64,000 bases of DNA from Candidatus Nitrosocaldus tengchongensis (GTDB lineage: Archaea; Thermoproteota; Nitrososphaeria; Nitrososphaerales; Nitrosocaldaceae): NCBI GenBank assembly GCA_013538675.1, contig JACAFJ010000001.1:1-64000 (forward strand). The letters run 5' to 3'. This document shows positions 17,959 to 27,279 of the stretch, one piece after another (positions within the stretch are counted from its first letter, which is position 1; every line of letters begins with the position of its first letter). The notes beneath the pieces were generated by a model. It ran no database searches. It was not told where the DNA came from and saw nothing but the letters and a program-made list of their open reading frames with translations. The translations under genes and the position numbers were made by a program.

Positions 17959-18498
17959 CATCATATACCTCAGCAGGGCGTAGAGTGTCTTAGCATCCTC
18001 TATCTCATTTGCTAGTACCTTCTCTACTGCTTCATCCATGCTTATTACCAGCAGTTCTATCTCCTCATCCTCATCCATGCTACTAGTGCCAGTGGCCTTC
18101 TCCAGATCACTTGCGATGAAGAAGTGTATCAACTCATTGCAGTAGCCTGGGGTCATGTAGCATCTCCCAATGTACTCTAGTCTTCCTGCCCTATACCCAG
18201 TCTCCTCCATGAGCTCCCTCTGTGCAGCAGCCTCAACACTCTCCCCTTCCTCCACCATCCCAGCAGGTACCTCTATCAACTCCCGCCCTATGACATGCCT
18301 GTACTGCCTCTCCAGTACAACTCTACCATCATCAAGCAAAGGCAGTATGGCGACTGAGCCTCTATGCTCTACAACCTCTCTAACCTTCCCATTCCCTAGT
18401 TCATCTATCCTAACTGTTATAACCTTGCCCCTGTACACGTATCTACTACTCTTCACCCCATCCATGGTCATGCCTATTGAACGCTTAAAGGGTACCAT
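17929..18498 (-). CDS. Nudix hydrolase, ADP-ribose pyrophosphatase-like
   Basis: Hydrolyses nucleoside diphosphate derivatives, probably ADP-ribose. Seen: full Nudix box with REL and EETGY (GMVEEGESVEAAAQREL then MEETGY) at about 80-102, preceded by the RQYR and ELIEVPAG strand typical of ADP-ribose enzymes, and MTPGYCNELIHFF after it. Length 189 aa is typical. Start ATG at 18498 lies 15 bases from the divergent YjbQ start, so their promoters overlap; an internal ATG (MTMDGVKSS) is an alternative start. Confidence 0.9.
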   Translation of the reverse strand: MVPFKRSIGMTMDGVKSSRYVYRGKVITVRIDELGNGKVREVVEHRGSVAILPLLDDGRVVLERQYRHVIGRELIEVPAGMVEEGESVEAAAQRELMEETGYRAGRLEYIGRCYMTPGYCNELIHFFIASDLEKATGTSSMDEDEEIELLVISMDEAVEKVLANEIEDAKTLYALLRYMMLRSNGRYVS

Positions 18499-18513
18499 AT
18501 AATTACGTTAACC

Positions 18514-18933
18514 ATGTCTATAGTAACAAAGACCATGAACATAAGAACTAGGGGAGAGGGCGATATGGTTGATATAAGCAAGTATGTTAGCAATGCAGTA
18601 GTAGAGAGTAGGCTTCGCAATGGGATAGTAGTATTATTCGTAAAGGGTTCAACTGCAGCAATAACAACCATAGAGTATGAGCCAGGACTGCTGAAGGACT
18701 TTCCCAACATGCTTGAACGTGTAGCACCAAAGGGTATAGAGTATGAGCATGAGAAGAGATGGCATGATGGTAATGGACACTCACATGTTAGAGCATCGCT
18801 CATAGGACCATCGTTAACAGTGCCATTCATAGATGGCAGGTTAACACTTGGTACATGGCAGCAGATAGTGCTGATAGAACTGGATGTAAGGAGTAGGGAG
18901 AGGAGCATCATAATGCAGATAATAGGAGAGTGA
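18514..18933 (+). CDS. YjbQ/UPF0047 family protein
   Basis: Small conserved protein (139 aa), reported for some homologues to have weak thiamine phosphate synthase activity; the real role is uncertain. Seen: VKGSTAAITTIEYEPGLLKD, a His-rich metal site (KRWHDGNGHSHVRASLIGPS) and GTWQQIVLIELD, all family signatures. Divergent from the Nudix gene. Confidence 0.88.
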   Translation: MSIVTKTMNIRTRGEGDMVDISKYVSNAVVESRLRNGIVVLFVKGSTAAITTIEYEPGLLKDFPNMLERVAPKGIEYEHEKRWHDGNGHSHVRASLIGPSLTVPFIDGRLTLGTWQQIVLIELDVRSRERSIIMQIIGE

Positions 18934-19050
18934 TCATCATACAATATTATATTATATAAATTTATCAATAATCTGATTATATAATGTACATGCCAGTCAA
19001 TTGGTTGGTTGGTTAGTTAAGAAGATCTTACATCTAGCCTCTAACAGTAA

Positions 19051-19065
19051 GTGTTAAGATAACAC
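19051..19065. promoter_or_regulatory. Inverted repeat gtgtta-aga-taacac upstream of a promoter
   Basis: Perfect 6-bp arms with a 3-base spacer, about 20-35 bases before the TATA-like attatattatttaag (about 19085-19100) of the gene at 19114. Position and symmetry suit a transcription-factor operator. The surrounding 180-base gap is otherwise AT-rich and has no gene. Confidence 0.35.
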
Positions 19066-19113
19066 AACAATCGTCGCTTAAGGATTATATTATTTAAGTA
19101 AGGATACTAATCT

Positions 19114-19500
19114 GTGAGTAGGGAGGTAGAGGTACCGAAGGATGCAAGACCGATAATGCTTGATGGTGCAGAGGAGACACTACTTGGAGATCCTATGGGC
19201 GCTAAGAAGCAGTACAGATATGGTAATCTACACATAAGGGAGTATGAGGATAGATACGTAGTGCATGTGGATAGGGTAGATCCAAGGAGGGATCCTCTTA
19301 TGCATGTACTACTTGATGCTCCAGAGTTGATGATTGCTAGTGCACTTGGCATCTATTCTGGTGTAAGGTTAGGGAGTAGAATGTACAAGGTAACTAGCAA
19401 GAAGAGCAGTGCTATAATGGCTGGCATATTAACATCTATAGCATCTGGTTACATGTTATACCTGTTAGGTAGATTCATCAAGGATAGGTTGATGAGATGA
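19114..19500 (+). CDS. Conserved-looking protein of unknown function upstream of UbiB
   Basis: 128 aa with a GTG start that follows a TATA-like tract. Seen: a soluble charged N-terminal part, then weakly hydrophobic segments at about 66-82 and 95-116 (SSAIMAGILTSIASGYMLYLLG), the second a likely membrane anchor. It is 30 bases before the UbiB-like kinase gene on the same strand and probably in its operon. Family not recognised. Confidence 0.65.
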   Translation: MSREVEVPKDARPIMLDGAEETLLGDPMGAKKQYRYGNLHIREYEDRYVVHVDRVDPRRDPLMHVLLDAPELMIASALGIYSGVRLGSRMYKVTSKKSSAIMAGILTSIASGYMLYLLGRFIKDRLMR

Positions 19501-19530
19501 CAGATAGATGCCTGGGATTATGCAGAAGAG

Positions 19531-21171
19531 ATGGTTATGAGTAGAGTAGCAAGGAGAGCAAGTAGGAGGAAGAAGAAGGATTACAGACTAAGGAGGCGTT
19601 GCATATACATAGCCATGAGGCTTGCTCCCATAATCATAAGGTTCAGACGTGATAGAAGGGAATGGGTTAGGAAGGAGGGTGAGGGATGTGACGAGGCAAG
19701 GATGAGGAGGAATGCAAGGAGAGCTGTGAAGGCATTCATAGATCTAGGACCAGTATTCATAAAGTTTGGTCAATGGCTCTCTAGCAGACCAGATCTGCTC
19801 CCACAGCCTTACCTTGAGGAGTTCGCCAAACTGCAGGATGATGTACCTCCAGCACCAATAGAGGAGGTTAGGAGGATAATAGAGGAGGAGTTTGGTTCAC
19901 TAGAACAAGTATTCGATTCATTCGATGAGCATTGTATATCAGGCGCAAGTTTAGGGCAGGTGTATAGGGCTAAGTATAAAGACAGGGATGTGATTGTGAA
20001 GGTGATAAGGCCAAACATACACTACACAGTTGAGAGAGATCTTGAGGCGATGAGGCTACTCCTCCCTTATGCTGTAAGGTTCCTTGATCCAAACATAGCG
20101 TTCTCCTTAGAATCGATATACTACCAGTTTGTTGAGACGATTAGGGAGGAGATGGACTACAGGATGGAGGCTGAGAACCTGAAGAGGATAAAGAGGAATC
20201 TGAGAAGTGAGAGGTATGTGATGATACCAGATGTTGTAGAGGAGAGGAGTAGCAGCAGGGTTCTCACACTAGAGTATATACCTGGCATAAAGGTTACTGA
20301 TGTGGAGAAACTTGATGCTCTAGGCATAGACAAGGCAAGGCTTGTGATAAGACTGCATAGGCTATTCTTCAAGATGCTCCTCAAGCATGATATATTCCAT
20401 GCAGATCCTCATCCAGGCAATATATCGGTAAAGGAGGATGGAACTATAGTGCTCTATGACTTTGGTATGGTAGGTAGATTGGATGCAAGTACAAGGCTCA
20501 AGTTGATAAGATTATACCTTGCTCTTATAGAGAGAGACCCTGCTAGAGCAGTTAACATACTCTTCAGCCTAGGCGCACTCGCTCCAGATGCAAATAGATA
20601 TGTGATAGAGAAGGGCATAGCACTTGCCATAGAAGGGATGCATGGAAGGAAGGTTGATGAGATGGAGGTCAAGGCTCTTATGGAGCTTGCAAACAGAACG
20701 ATGACAAGGTTCCCATTCAGGCTCCCAAAGCAACTTGCACTCTACATGAGGATGGCATCTCTACTTGAGGGGATATATTTAGCATTGAAGGTTGACTTTC
20801 AGTTTATGAAGGTACTCTCATCCCTACTGCAGGAGGAAGGTCTTATAAGAGATGCATACATAGAGGAGATAAGGAGTTCGATAGAGAGTATAGTTAAGGG
20901 CTTGAGCGATTACATAGCAGTTGCACCAATGCTAAGAGATTACCTTGAGAGGAACCTTATGGAGGATAGCAGTAATAGTAGTGGTAGTGGTAGACTAGGT
21001 TCTAGGTCAAAGCTGAGCAGTAGCAGTGCACTGATAGCAGGGAGTATAATAACATCATCTCTGCTTATAAGCTCAGCGATAATAATGGAGTCCAATCCAA
21101 CACTTGGCCAGATAGGCTTTGCTGCTGCAGCAGTGGTAATAGGAGCGATAATGATAGCAAGGAAGGTATGA
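19531..21171 (+). CDS. ABC1/UbiB family atypical kinase
   Basis: Membrane-associated ATPase/kinase-like protein of the UbiB/ADCK family, connected in other organisms with quinone or isoprenoid lipid metabolism. Seen: the KxGQ motif in KFGQWLSSRPDLLP, the Ala-rich loop GASLGQVYRAKY, HADPHPGNI (catalytic loop) and LYDFGMVGRL (metal-binding DFG). C terminus: Ser/Gly linker at about 475-500 followed by two hydrophobic helices (about 500-545). Length 546 aa is normal. Start may be ATG 19531 or 19537. Confidence 0.92.
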   Translation: MVMSRVARRASRRKKKDYRLRRRCIYIAMRLAPIIIRFRRDRREWVRKEGEGCDEARMRRNARRAVKAFIDLGPVFIKFGQWLSSRPDLLPQPYLEEFAKLQDDVPPAPIEEVRRIIEEEFGSLEQVFDSFDEHCISGASLGQVYRAKYKDRDVIVKVIRPNIHYTVERDLEAMRLLLPYAVRFLDPNIAFSLESIYYQFVETIREEMDYRMEAENLKRIKRNLRSERYVMIPDVVEERSSSRVLTLEYIPGIKVTDVEKLDALGIDKARLVIRLHRLFFKMLLKHDIFHADPHPGNISVKEDGTIVLYDFGMVGRLDASTRLKLIRLYLALIERDPARAVNILFSLGALAPDANRYVIEKGIALAIEGMHGRKVDEMEVKALMELANRTMTRFPFRLPKQLALYMRMASLLEGIYLALKVDFQFMKVLSSLLQEEGLIRDAYIEEIRSSIESIVKGLSDYIAVAPMLRDYLERNLMEDSSNSSGSGRLGSRSKLSSSSALIAGSIITSSLLISSAIIMESNPTLGQIGFAAAAVVIGAIMIARKV

Positions 21172-21308
21172 TGATGATAATAATGGTTATAACAATAATC
21201 TAAATCACATCTACTATAGGTTAACCTACCTATGCATAGATTACAGACATCCTCTTCCTCTATAGCATCGCTACTCTAGCTACTCTACCCTAATCTAATC
21301 TATCTATC

Positions 21309-21680
21309 CTACTCTATCTTTACTGCCCCCTTCAATGGCACTCTAATCTCTAGCATCCCTTCCTTGTAAGTAGCCTTCACATCCTCCTCTGCTACGCTGA
21401 ATGGAAGGGGTATCTTCTTATCTATCTTCAATGGTCTCTGATGCCAGTACACAATGCCAGTTGGTTCTGGCCTCTCTCTAGTTGCTCTAACTGAGAGTAT
21501 GTTTCCACTAACCCTTATCACTATATCCTCCTTCTTGAACCCAGGCATATCAGCAACTATAACCAGATCAGAGCCATCCTCATAGATATCGACTGGGGGC
21601 ATTACAAACTCATAGAACTCCCTAGTCTTGCTTGTAAACTCCCTCATCAACTCACGTACTACATACTCTGCTATGCCCAT
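21309..21680 (-). CDS. Small heat shock protein, Hsp20/alpha-crystallin family
   Basis: ATP-independent holdase chaperone. Seen: alpha-crystallin domain at about 28-115 with MPPVDIYEDGSDLVIVADMPGF, GNILSVRA and KEGMLEIRVPLKG; the final IRV triplet resembles the IxI dimer-anchoring motif. Length 123 aa is at the short end of the family, with a short N-terminal arm. Stands alone, with the 137-base convergent gap after UbiB showing nothing else. Confidence 0.93.
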   Translation of the reverse strand: MGIAEYVVRELMREFTSKTREFYEFVMPPVDIYEDGSDLVIVADMPGFKKEDIVIRVSGNILSVRATRERPEPTGIVYWHQRPLKIDKKIPLPFSVAEEDVKATYKEGMLEIRVPLKGAVKIE

Positions 21681-21748
21681 AGTAAAATTTGCTCCTGAAT
21701 CGAATATAAACCTTTAAGGGGATTTTCTAGCTATCATCTATCAAGAAT

Positions 21749-21757
21749 ATTTAAATA
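21749..21757 (+). promoter_or_regulatory. TATA box of cupredoxin gene
   Basis: atttaaata centred 26 bases before the ATG at 21779, so the message is likely leaderless. The promoter looks intact even though the reading frame is interrupted downstream. Confidence 0.5.
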
Positions 21758-21778
21758 TAATGGTAACGATATCTATTG

Positions 21779-22419
21779 ATGGCGGCCAATAAGTTCAAAG
21801 TATTGTTGATAGGCTTAGTAGCTGCTGGATTACTTGTTACAACCCTAGTTGTGGAACAGTTGGTTACAGCAAGCGTTAGTACATCAGGAGAAGGAGATAC
21901 ACACAAAGTTCGTGCTGGAGGTGGGGGGCCTAAGGCACCATTGACTTTCCTCGTTCACTTGAGATAAGTGTAGGTGATAGTGTTACATGGTATAATCCTA
22001 CAAAGGTAGCAGAACCCCATACAGTTACCTTTGTATTTGATAATAGTTACAGAACTAACCTAGAAACACCATTCTTGGTATCAGAAGACTCTAGCATAAC
22101 TTCTATACCAAATACAAATAGTGAGCCTATAATGTTAGAGGAGAATGGTCAGAAAGTACTTATAGGTCTAAACGCTAGAGCATTCAACCCAGTGGTTATA
22201 GGCTCTGATGGTAATGTATCATATCTCCCATTAAACTCTTCATACATCGTGAAAGGTGATGAGAAGTATATAAACTCAGGTTTCCTATGGCCAGAGGATA
22301 TCGTGCTAGAAGGACTGCCTCCAAATACATCATTCACGTTAACATTTGAGAAGAGCGGAGTGTATTCATATTATTGCATCATACATCCCTGGCAGGTTGG
22401 TAGCATAACTGTGAAGTAA
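21779..22419 (+). pseudogene. Secreted cupredoxin (blue copper protein) with a frameshift
   Basis: Signal peptide plus plastocyanin-like domain split between two frames. Frame one runs from ATG 21779 with a signal peptide and HKVRAGGGGPKAPLTF, then stops at 21967. The next part reads PRSLEISVGDSVTWYNPTK in the -1 frame through a stop at 22419. Adding one base near 21947-21951 (the ttt of gactttcctc) restores a continuous frame. Copper ligands: His in AEPHTVTF, and Cys and His in YYCIIHPWQ; Gln is present where relatives often have Met. This may be a true pseudogene, a sequencing or assembly indel, or a recoding event. Ammonia-oxidising archaea carry many such cupredoxins. Confidence 0.8.
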
Positions 22420-22519
22420 ACCTGAAGTAAGAGGATACATAGATAACAACCTTATTATTATTTAATTTCATTCAGAAGATAGCTATGAGTATATTTATAA
22501 CTTCATCTATACTCTACCC

Positions 22520-23437
22520 ATGCATGGAGTAGATTTAAGGAAGTCCTCATCCCCAAGCAGGGATGAGTTCCTATCACTACTTGATAATGTTATGACAACT
22601 ATTAAGAAGGAGAGGGCCAATGCTAGAGTAGGTTATAACAGTATAATGGGTGGATTGGTTAGAATATCTTCGTTCGAGGAACTTATTATGATAGGCGATG
22701 TACATGGTGATCTTAACACATTACTCTCAATACTTGAGATGGTGAAGTTCATGGATGGACATAACATACTCATATTCCTAGGCGATTATGGCGATAGAGG
22801 TATGATGTCTGTAGAGGTTTACTATACACTGCTATACCTCAAGAGTAGATATCCAGATAGGCTTATAATGCTGAGAGGCAATCATGAAGGCCCTATAGAC
22901 CTCCCATTCTACCCACATGATCTGCCAATGATGCTTGAGGATAAGTTTGGTACATATGCAACCCAAATGTATCTTAGGCTAAGAGAACTCTTTGATCTCA
23001 TGTATACAGGAGTGTTTGTGGATGGTTTAATGTTGGTAGTACATGGTGGAGTGCCAGTTAATATGGACTCTCTTGATGATGTAGCATATGCAGAGAGGAT
23101 GCATCCTAAGAGTAGTAACCTACAAGAGATACTCTGGAATGATCCTAGAGAGATTCAAGGCTATAGACCATCTGCAAGGGGCTATGGGTACTACTTCGGC
23201 AAGGATATAACTGAGCATGCACTAAATGTTGTAGATGCAAGGCTTATTGTAAGGGCACACGAGCCATGCAATGGATACAAGGTTAACCATGATGGTTTAG
23301 TGCTAACGCTATTCTCATGCAAGGAGCCATATGGCAATGATAGAGCATCGTTCATGAGCATAAGCAAGGATGAGTATAAAGCGTTAATGAGTGATTACAG
23401 CATGGAGAGACTCTTGCAGTATGTTCACGTATTCTAG
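22520..23437 (+). CDS. PPP-family serine/threonine protein phosphatase
   Basis: Metal-dependent phosphoprotein phosphatase of the PP1/PP2A/bis(5'-nucleosyl)-tetraphosphatase superfamily. Seen in order: GDVHGD (about 59-64), GDYGDRG (about 89-95), LRGNHEGP (about 118-125), VVHGG and a late RAHEP, all metal or phosphate ligands. Length 305 aa matches archaeal PP1-arch. It is followed 14 bases later by thymidylate kinase. Target proteins are unknown. Confidence 0.9.
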   Translation: MHGVDLRKSSSPSRDEFLSLLDNVMTTIKKERANARVGYNSIMGGLVRISSFEELIMIGDVHGDLNTLLSILEMVKFMDGHNILIFLGDYGDRGMMSVEVYYTLLYLKSRYPDRLIMLRGNHEGPIDLPFYPHDLPMMLEDKFGTYATQMYLRLRELFDLMYTGVFVDGLMLVVHGGVPVNMDSLDDVAYAERMHPKSSNLQEILWNDPREIQGYRPSARGYGYYFGKDITEHALNVVDARLIVRAHEPCNGYKVNHDGLVLTLFSCKEPYGNDRASFMSISKDEYKALMSDYSMERLLQYVHVF

Positions 23438-23451
23438 GAGAGGAGTCCAAC

Positions 23452-24054
23452 TTGCTTCTAGTCATAGAAGGCCCAGACAAGGCTGGCAAATCAACACAGG
23501 CAAGGATGCTCAAGGATGCTCTAACCAGAATGGGTTACAGATGCGCAATAATGAGTTTTCCAGACTACTCAACCCCTCTGGGAAGGGAGATAGAGAGATT
23601 CCTTCAGGGCAAGAGGGAGTACCCATTGCAGGTCAAGCACATGCTCCTATCTGCAAACAGGTGGGAGAAGAAGGATGAGATAGCGAGGTTACTAGCAGAG
23701 AATGATGTGGTTATACTTAACAGATACTACCAATCAAACCTTGTGTATGGTCTTGCTAATGGTCTAGACATGCAGTGGTTGGAGATGCTTGATAGATGCT
23801 TGCCAGAAGAGGATCTTGTTATAGTGCTACATGTTAGTGCTGAGATTGCTCTAGAGAGGGCAAGACTTAATACAATGCAGAAGGATGAGTTTGAGAGTAT
23901 GGATATGCTCAGAAGGGTATCTTTGCTCTACTTGGAGTTGGCAGAGAGATATGGCTGGGTTGTGGTAGATGGTAGTAGAGGCATGGAGGATGTTCACAGA
24001 GATATTCTAAGCATAGTCCTCAAGCATCTACAACAAGAGCATAATAATTTTTAA
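23452..24054 (+). CDS. tmk: Thymidylate kinase
   Basis: Phosphorylates dTMP to dTDP. Seen: P-loop EGPDKAGKST at about 6-15, FPDYSTPLGREI with the DR-type substrate region, NRYYQSNLVYGLANGL and a LID-like segment. The start is TTG at 23452, preceded by the ribosome-binding-like aggagaggag. Length 200 aa is normal. Part of a run of nucleotide-handling genes with the HD hydrolase and UMP kinase downstream. Confidence 0.93.
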   Translation: MLLVIEGPDKAGKSTQARMLKDALTRMGYRCAIMSFPDYSTPLGREIERFLQGKREYPLQVKHMLLSANRWEKKDEIARLLAENDVVILNRYYQSNLVYGLANGLDMQWLEMLDRCLPEEDLVIVLHVSAEIALERARLNTMQKDEFESMDMLRRVSLLYLELAERYGWVVVDGSRGMEDVHRDILSIVLKHLQQEHNNF

Positions 24055-24075
24055 CCACTGCAGTTAATCTACTGT

Positions 24076-25362
24076 ATGAGAGCAGTAGCAGAGATAAGCG
24101 ATCCCATACATGGATACTTCTACCTCAGCAGTGTTGATAAGGATATAGTTGATAGTTCACTGTTCCAGAGGCTTAGGAGGATAAGGCAATTGGCAAGTGC
24201 TTACCTAACCTATCCAAGCGCACAGCATACAAGATTCGAGCACTCTCTAGGAGCAATGCACCTAGCAGGTAATGCAGGTAACGTACTTAAGGATAAGGGT
24301 TATGTAAGCGATGATGCTATACAGATACTTAGGCTTGCAGCATTGCTCCATGATATAGGGCATGGTCCACTCTCCCATCTGTTTGAGGAGGTGCTAGAGG
24401 TTAAGAGCAACATAACACATGAGGATATTGGCAGGATGATGATAAGGAAGAGTATGATAAGCGATATACTTGCAAAGCATGGTTATAGGGCAGATGAGGT
24501 GAGCGATCTTGCATTTGGGCAGTCTAGTAAGAGGTTCCTTAACGAGGTAATCTCTGGAGGTTTAAGCGTTGATCTAATGGACTATCTGCAGAGGGATGCG
24601 TACTTCACTGGTGCCCATTATGGTAGAATAGATGCTGAGAGGATAATAAGTTCTCTAGAGGTTTATGATGGTAGGCTAGCGTTAGATAGAGCAGCACTAA
24701 ACTCGTTTGAGTCACTGCTTATAGCAAGGTATCAGATGTTCAAGGCTGTGTACTTCCACAAGACTGTTAGGGCAGCAGAGGTTATGCTCTTGAAGGCCAT
24801 GATGCTTGCAGATGAGCACTTGCACTTATCTGAAGCATACAAGAGCGTAGAGGATTATATGAGGCTAACAGATGATATGATACTTGCTAGCCTACTCTCT
24901 TTAAGGGATGAAGGTAGAAAGGAACTTGTACTGGCAAAGAGACTGGCAGAGGATTACAGGGATAGGAGGCTCTTCAAATCAGTCTATGAGAGCATACTCC
25001 AAGCAAGTAGCAGGTTGATAAACAGGCTAACAGATGCAAGGTATCTGAGGGATAGATGCAGTGAGATAGCAGGTATAGCAGGTGTGGATCCAGATATGGT
25101 CTATATAGATAGCGCAAAGGCACCATCCATACCTAGGGCACCAAGCAAGGAGGAGCCTAGAGATCTAGTACTGGTTGGTAAAGAACCATTCGGGATAAAG
25201 AGGATAGAGATGAAGGATATCCCACTGATAAGTTCTATCATGGGCTATATGAACATGATAAGGGTTTATACTACAGAAGAGCATAGGGAGAAGGTTGCAA
25301 GGGCAGCGTTAAGCGTATTTGGTAGCGAGGCTGAGTCTTGGTATGAGAGGATAGCAGTGTAA
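24076..25362 (+). CDS. HD-domain phosphohydrolase, SAMHD1/dGTPase-like
   Basis: Likely dNTP triphosphohydrolase. Seen: HTRFEHSLGAMHLAG (His of the metal site) at about 55-69, HDIGHGPLSHLFEE (HD motif) at about 96-109 and VDLMDYLQRDAYFTG with the remaining Asp. Length 428 aa fits the COG1078 family. It lies 21 bases after tmk on the same strand and before UMP kinase, consistent with dNTP pool control. Substrate range is inferred from the family. Confidence 0.88.
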   Translation: MRAVAEISDPIHGYFYLSSVDKDIVDSSLFQRLRRIRQLASAYLTYPSAQHTRFEHSLGAMHLAGNAGNVLKDKGYVSDDAIQILRLAALLHDIGHGPLSHLFEEVLEVKSNITHEDIGRMMIRKSMISDILAKHGYRADEVSDLAFGQSSKRFLNEVISGGLSVDLMDYLQRDAYFTGAHYGRIDAERIISSLEVYDGRLALDRAALNSFESLLIARYQMFKAVYFHKTVRAAEVMLLKAMMLADEHLHLSEAYKSVEDYMRLTDDMILASLLSLRDEGRKELVLAKRLAEDYRDRRLFKSVYESILQASSRLINRLTDARYLRDRCSEIAGIAGVDPDMVYIDSAKAPSIPRAPSKEEPRDLVLVGKEPFGIKRIEMKDIPLISSIMGYMNMIRVYTTEEHREKVARAALSVFGSEAESWYERIAV

Positions 25363-25451
25363 GAGACAAATTCTTATTGGTGAGGTTTAGGATGGTGATC
25401 ATCATCATCTTATTAATATGGTTATATTACCACTATCTAGGAGAGTAGGTC

Positions 25452-26150
25452 ATGAGCAGTGCTAGAGACAGAGTTGTTATAAAGCTGAGTGGGAGCATAT
25501 TCGATCTAGATGGCATAGTTGATACCATTGCTCCATACGCATCCATGATAAGGGAGATGAGTAGCACTGTGCAACCTATAATCATAGCTGGAGGGGGTGA
25601 TGAGGCTAGGAGGTATATAGACGCTGCCAGAGCATTAGGTGCAGATGAATCTAGCCTAGATGAGATTGGTATAGAGATATCAAGACTAAATGCAAGGCTT
25701 CTAGCATATGCTATAGGACTTGATGCTGTCTATCCTAGCATACCAAGGAACCTTGAAGAGGTGAGCATAGCAGTAGCAACTGGTAGAATAGTTGTTGCTG
25801 GAGGCTTGCACCCTGGACAGAGCACAAACGCAACATCAGCACTCATTGCTGAGAGGGTATATGCTAAACTCTTCATAAATGCTACGGATGTTGAGGGTAT
25901 ATACACTGCAGATCCTAGAATGCATAGAGCTGCAAGGCTACTCAAGAGGGTTAGTGTTAAGGAACTACTATCCATGCTTGGAAGGGAGAGGTTCAACGCT
26001 GGCACCTATGAGTTGATGGATATAGTAGCATTGAAGATAATACAGAGATCAAGGATACCAACCAGGGTTGTAAAGGCAGATCCCAACGCCATAAAGGAGG
26101 CCATTCATGGATATGATGTTGGTACAGAGATAGTTGTTGTAGAAGAGTAG
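25452..26150 (+). CDS. pyrH: UMP kinase, archaeal type
   Basis: Converts UMP to UDP; amino acid kinase fold. Seen: VVIKLSGSIFDLDG at the N terminus, GGGDEARRYIDAAR, GGLHPGQSTNATSALIAE and NATDVEGIYTADPR. Length 232 aa matches the short archaeal form. Start preceded by aggagag about 10 bases upstream. Separated by 89 bases from the HD gene, so it may have its own promoter. Confidence 0.93.
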   Translation: MSSARDRVVIKLSGSIFDLDGIVDTIAPYASMIREMSSTVQPIIIAGGGDEARRYIDAARALGADESSLDEIGIEISRLNARLLAYAIGLDAVYPSIPRNLEEVSIAVATGRIVVAGGLHPGQSTNATSALIAERVYAKLFINATDVEGIYTADPRMHRAARLLKRVSVKELLSMLGRERFNAGTYELMDIVALKIIQRSRIPTRVVKADPNAIKEAIHGYDVGTEIVVVEE

Positions 26151-26254
26151 TAGTAAGCAGTTAGTTATTAGTGAGGAAGGTTCACCTCATCTAGTAACTT
26201 ATAGCATGATAATATTATTATACCATCATTATTCCTCTTGTTATATTTAGCAAT

Positions 26255-26593
26255 TTACCCTGACTTACTTGCATTAAAGCCATCTGCTATCATCCTCTCA
26301 TATATCCTCATGGCTTCTTCATACCTCAATGGTCTACTCTGAGCCTTGACATAACCCTCTGCATCGCATAATGCTATTATATAGCCTTGGTCACCAACCC
26401 TCTCAATCTTAACTAGATCCTCATCTCCCACTGGTTCAAATGCAGAACCTTTATGCTTAACAGTCTTGAGTAGGTAAGCAAAGCCAGTATACTCAAAGAG
26501 CTTGTACTGTGCCCTCCTTGCCCTCTCCTGCCCTATCTGCACTGCCTCATGGTACTGCATGTACCTACTTCTCCCTGCATGAATATTAACCAT
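26255..26593 (-). CDS. Protein of unknown function, 112 aa
   Basis: Soluble alpha/beta protein beginning MVNIHAGRSRYMQYHEAVQ. No family recognised. Basic N-terminal part, then a segment (about 50-95) with alternating strands (EDLVKIERVG, GYIIALCDAEGYVKAQ) and a C-terminal helix. Divergent from the LEA-like gene with 41 bases between starts, sharing one short AT-rich promoter gap. Codon use matches the neighbours, so it is probably real. Confidence 0.6.
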   Translation of the reverse strand: MVNIHAGRSRYMQYHEAVQIGQERARRAQYKLFEYTGFAYLLKTVKHKGSAFEPVGDEDLVKIERVGDQGYIIALCDAEGYVKAQSRPLRYEEAMRIYERMIADGFNASKSG

Positions 26594-26634
26594 TTCTAAG
26601 GTATAAGCATTTAAGTTAGATTCCAGCAGTACTA

Positions 26635-27150
26635 TTGGTTGATTTGAATCTCATGATGATTGCTATAGGTGCTGGTATAACCGCTCTGATAGTTGGTATC
26701 ATAGCGTTGTTACCATACCTGCAGGGGCAGCAGCAACAGCAACAGGATGAACCAATGGTACTGGTTCAGGAACTAGCCATAGGCTTGGATAGAGTGCATG
26801 TAAACAGTAAGGATGATACAACAGTAACGATAGAGGTCACATTCAGCGTACTCAATCCAACTAGGACAACAATAATCCTTGAGCATATAAAGTATACACT
26901 GTATGCAGATGGTACAAGACTTGCTGACTCGATGATAGGGGAGAGTCTAGAGGGTATAGTAACAGGTAGCGGGAAGACGAATTACGTTCTACCGAATACA
27001 CCGTTACTGCTCAAGGATACCATGAAGATCACAAAGACTAGAGGACTAGAGGGTATATGGGATACACTTGAAGGTGATGTTAGATGGAAGGTTAATGGCA
27101 CATACTCAGTCACTGGATGGCCCGAGAAGCAGTTTGATGCTGTGATATAG
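26635..27150 (+). CDS. Membrane-anchored LEA14/WHy-like domain protein
   Basis: 171 aa with an N-terminal transmembrane helix (about 7-29), a Gln-rich linker (QGQQQQQQDE) and an extracytoplasmic beta domain (about 42-165) with LNPTRTTIILEHIKYTLYAD, reminiscent of water-stress/LEA2 domains. The start is TTG at 26635 in the longest frame; an ATG at 26653 is an alternative. A TATA-like gcatttaag at about 26608-26616 puts transcription start near the TTG. Role unknown. Confidence 0.65.
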   Translation: MVDLNLMMIAIGAGITALIVGIIALLPYLQGQQQQQQDEPMVLVQELAIGLDRVHVNSKDDTTVTIEVTFSVLNPTRTTIILEHIKYTLYADGTRLADSMIGESLEGIVTGSGKTNYVLPNTPLLLKDTMKITKTRGLEGIWDTLEGDVRWKVNGTYSVTGWPEKQFDAVI

Positions 27151-27279
27151 CAGCATAATATCTCGATGATTATAACTATTATAACCAACTATCTATGATC
27201 ATCGATGAATTGTAAGAAGAGGTATAAATGCTAAAATAGTTAATGATATGATATAAGGATGGATGGAAGGCGATGATCG

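Noticed and set aside
21922-21934. Poly-G tract in the cupredoxin as the frameshift site
   Set aside because: Shifting at the ggggggcc run leads to TAA or TGA directly after it in both other frames, so the indel must lie further on, near the ttt at about 21947-21951.
23391-23678. 95-aa frame across the PPP phosphatase end and tmk start
   Set aside because: The overlapping frame of tmk carries the P-loop; this frame is a shadow.
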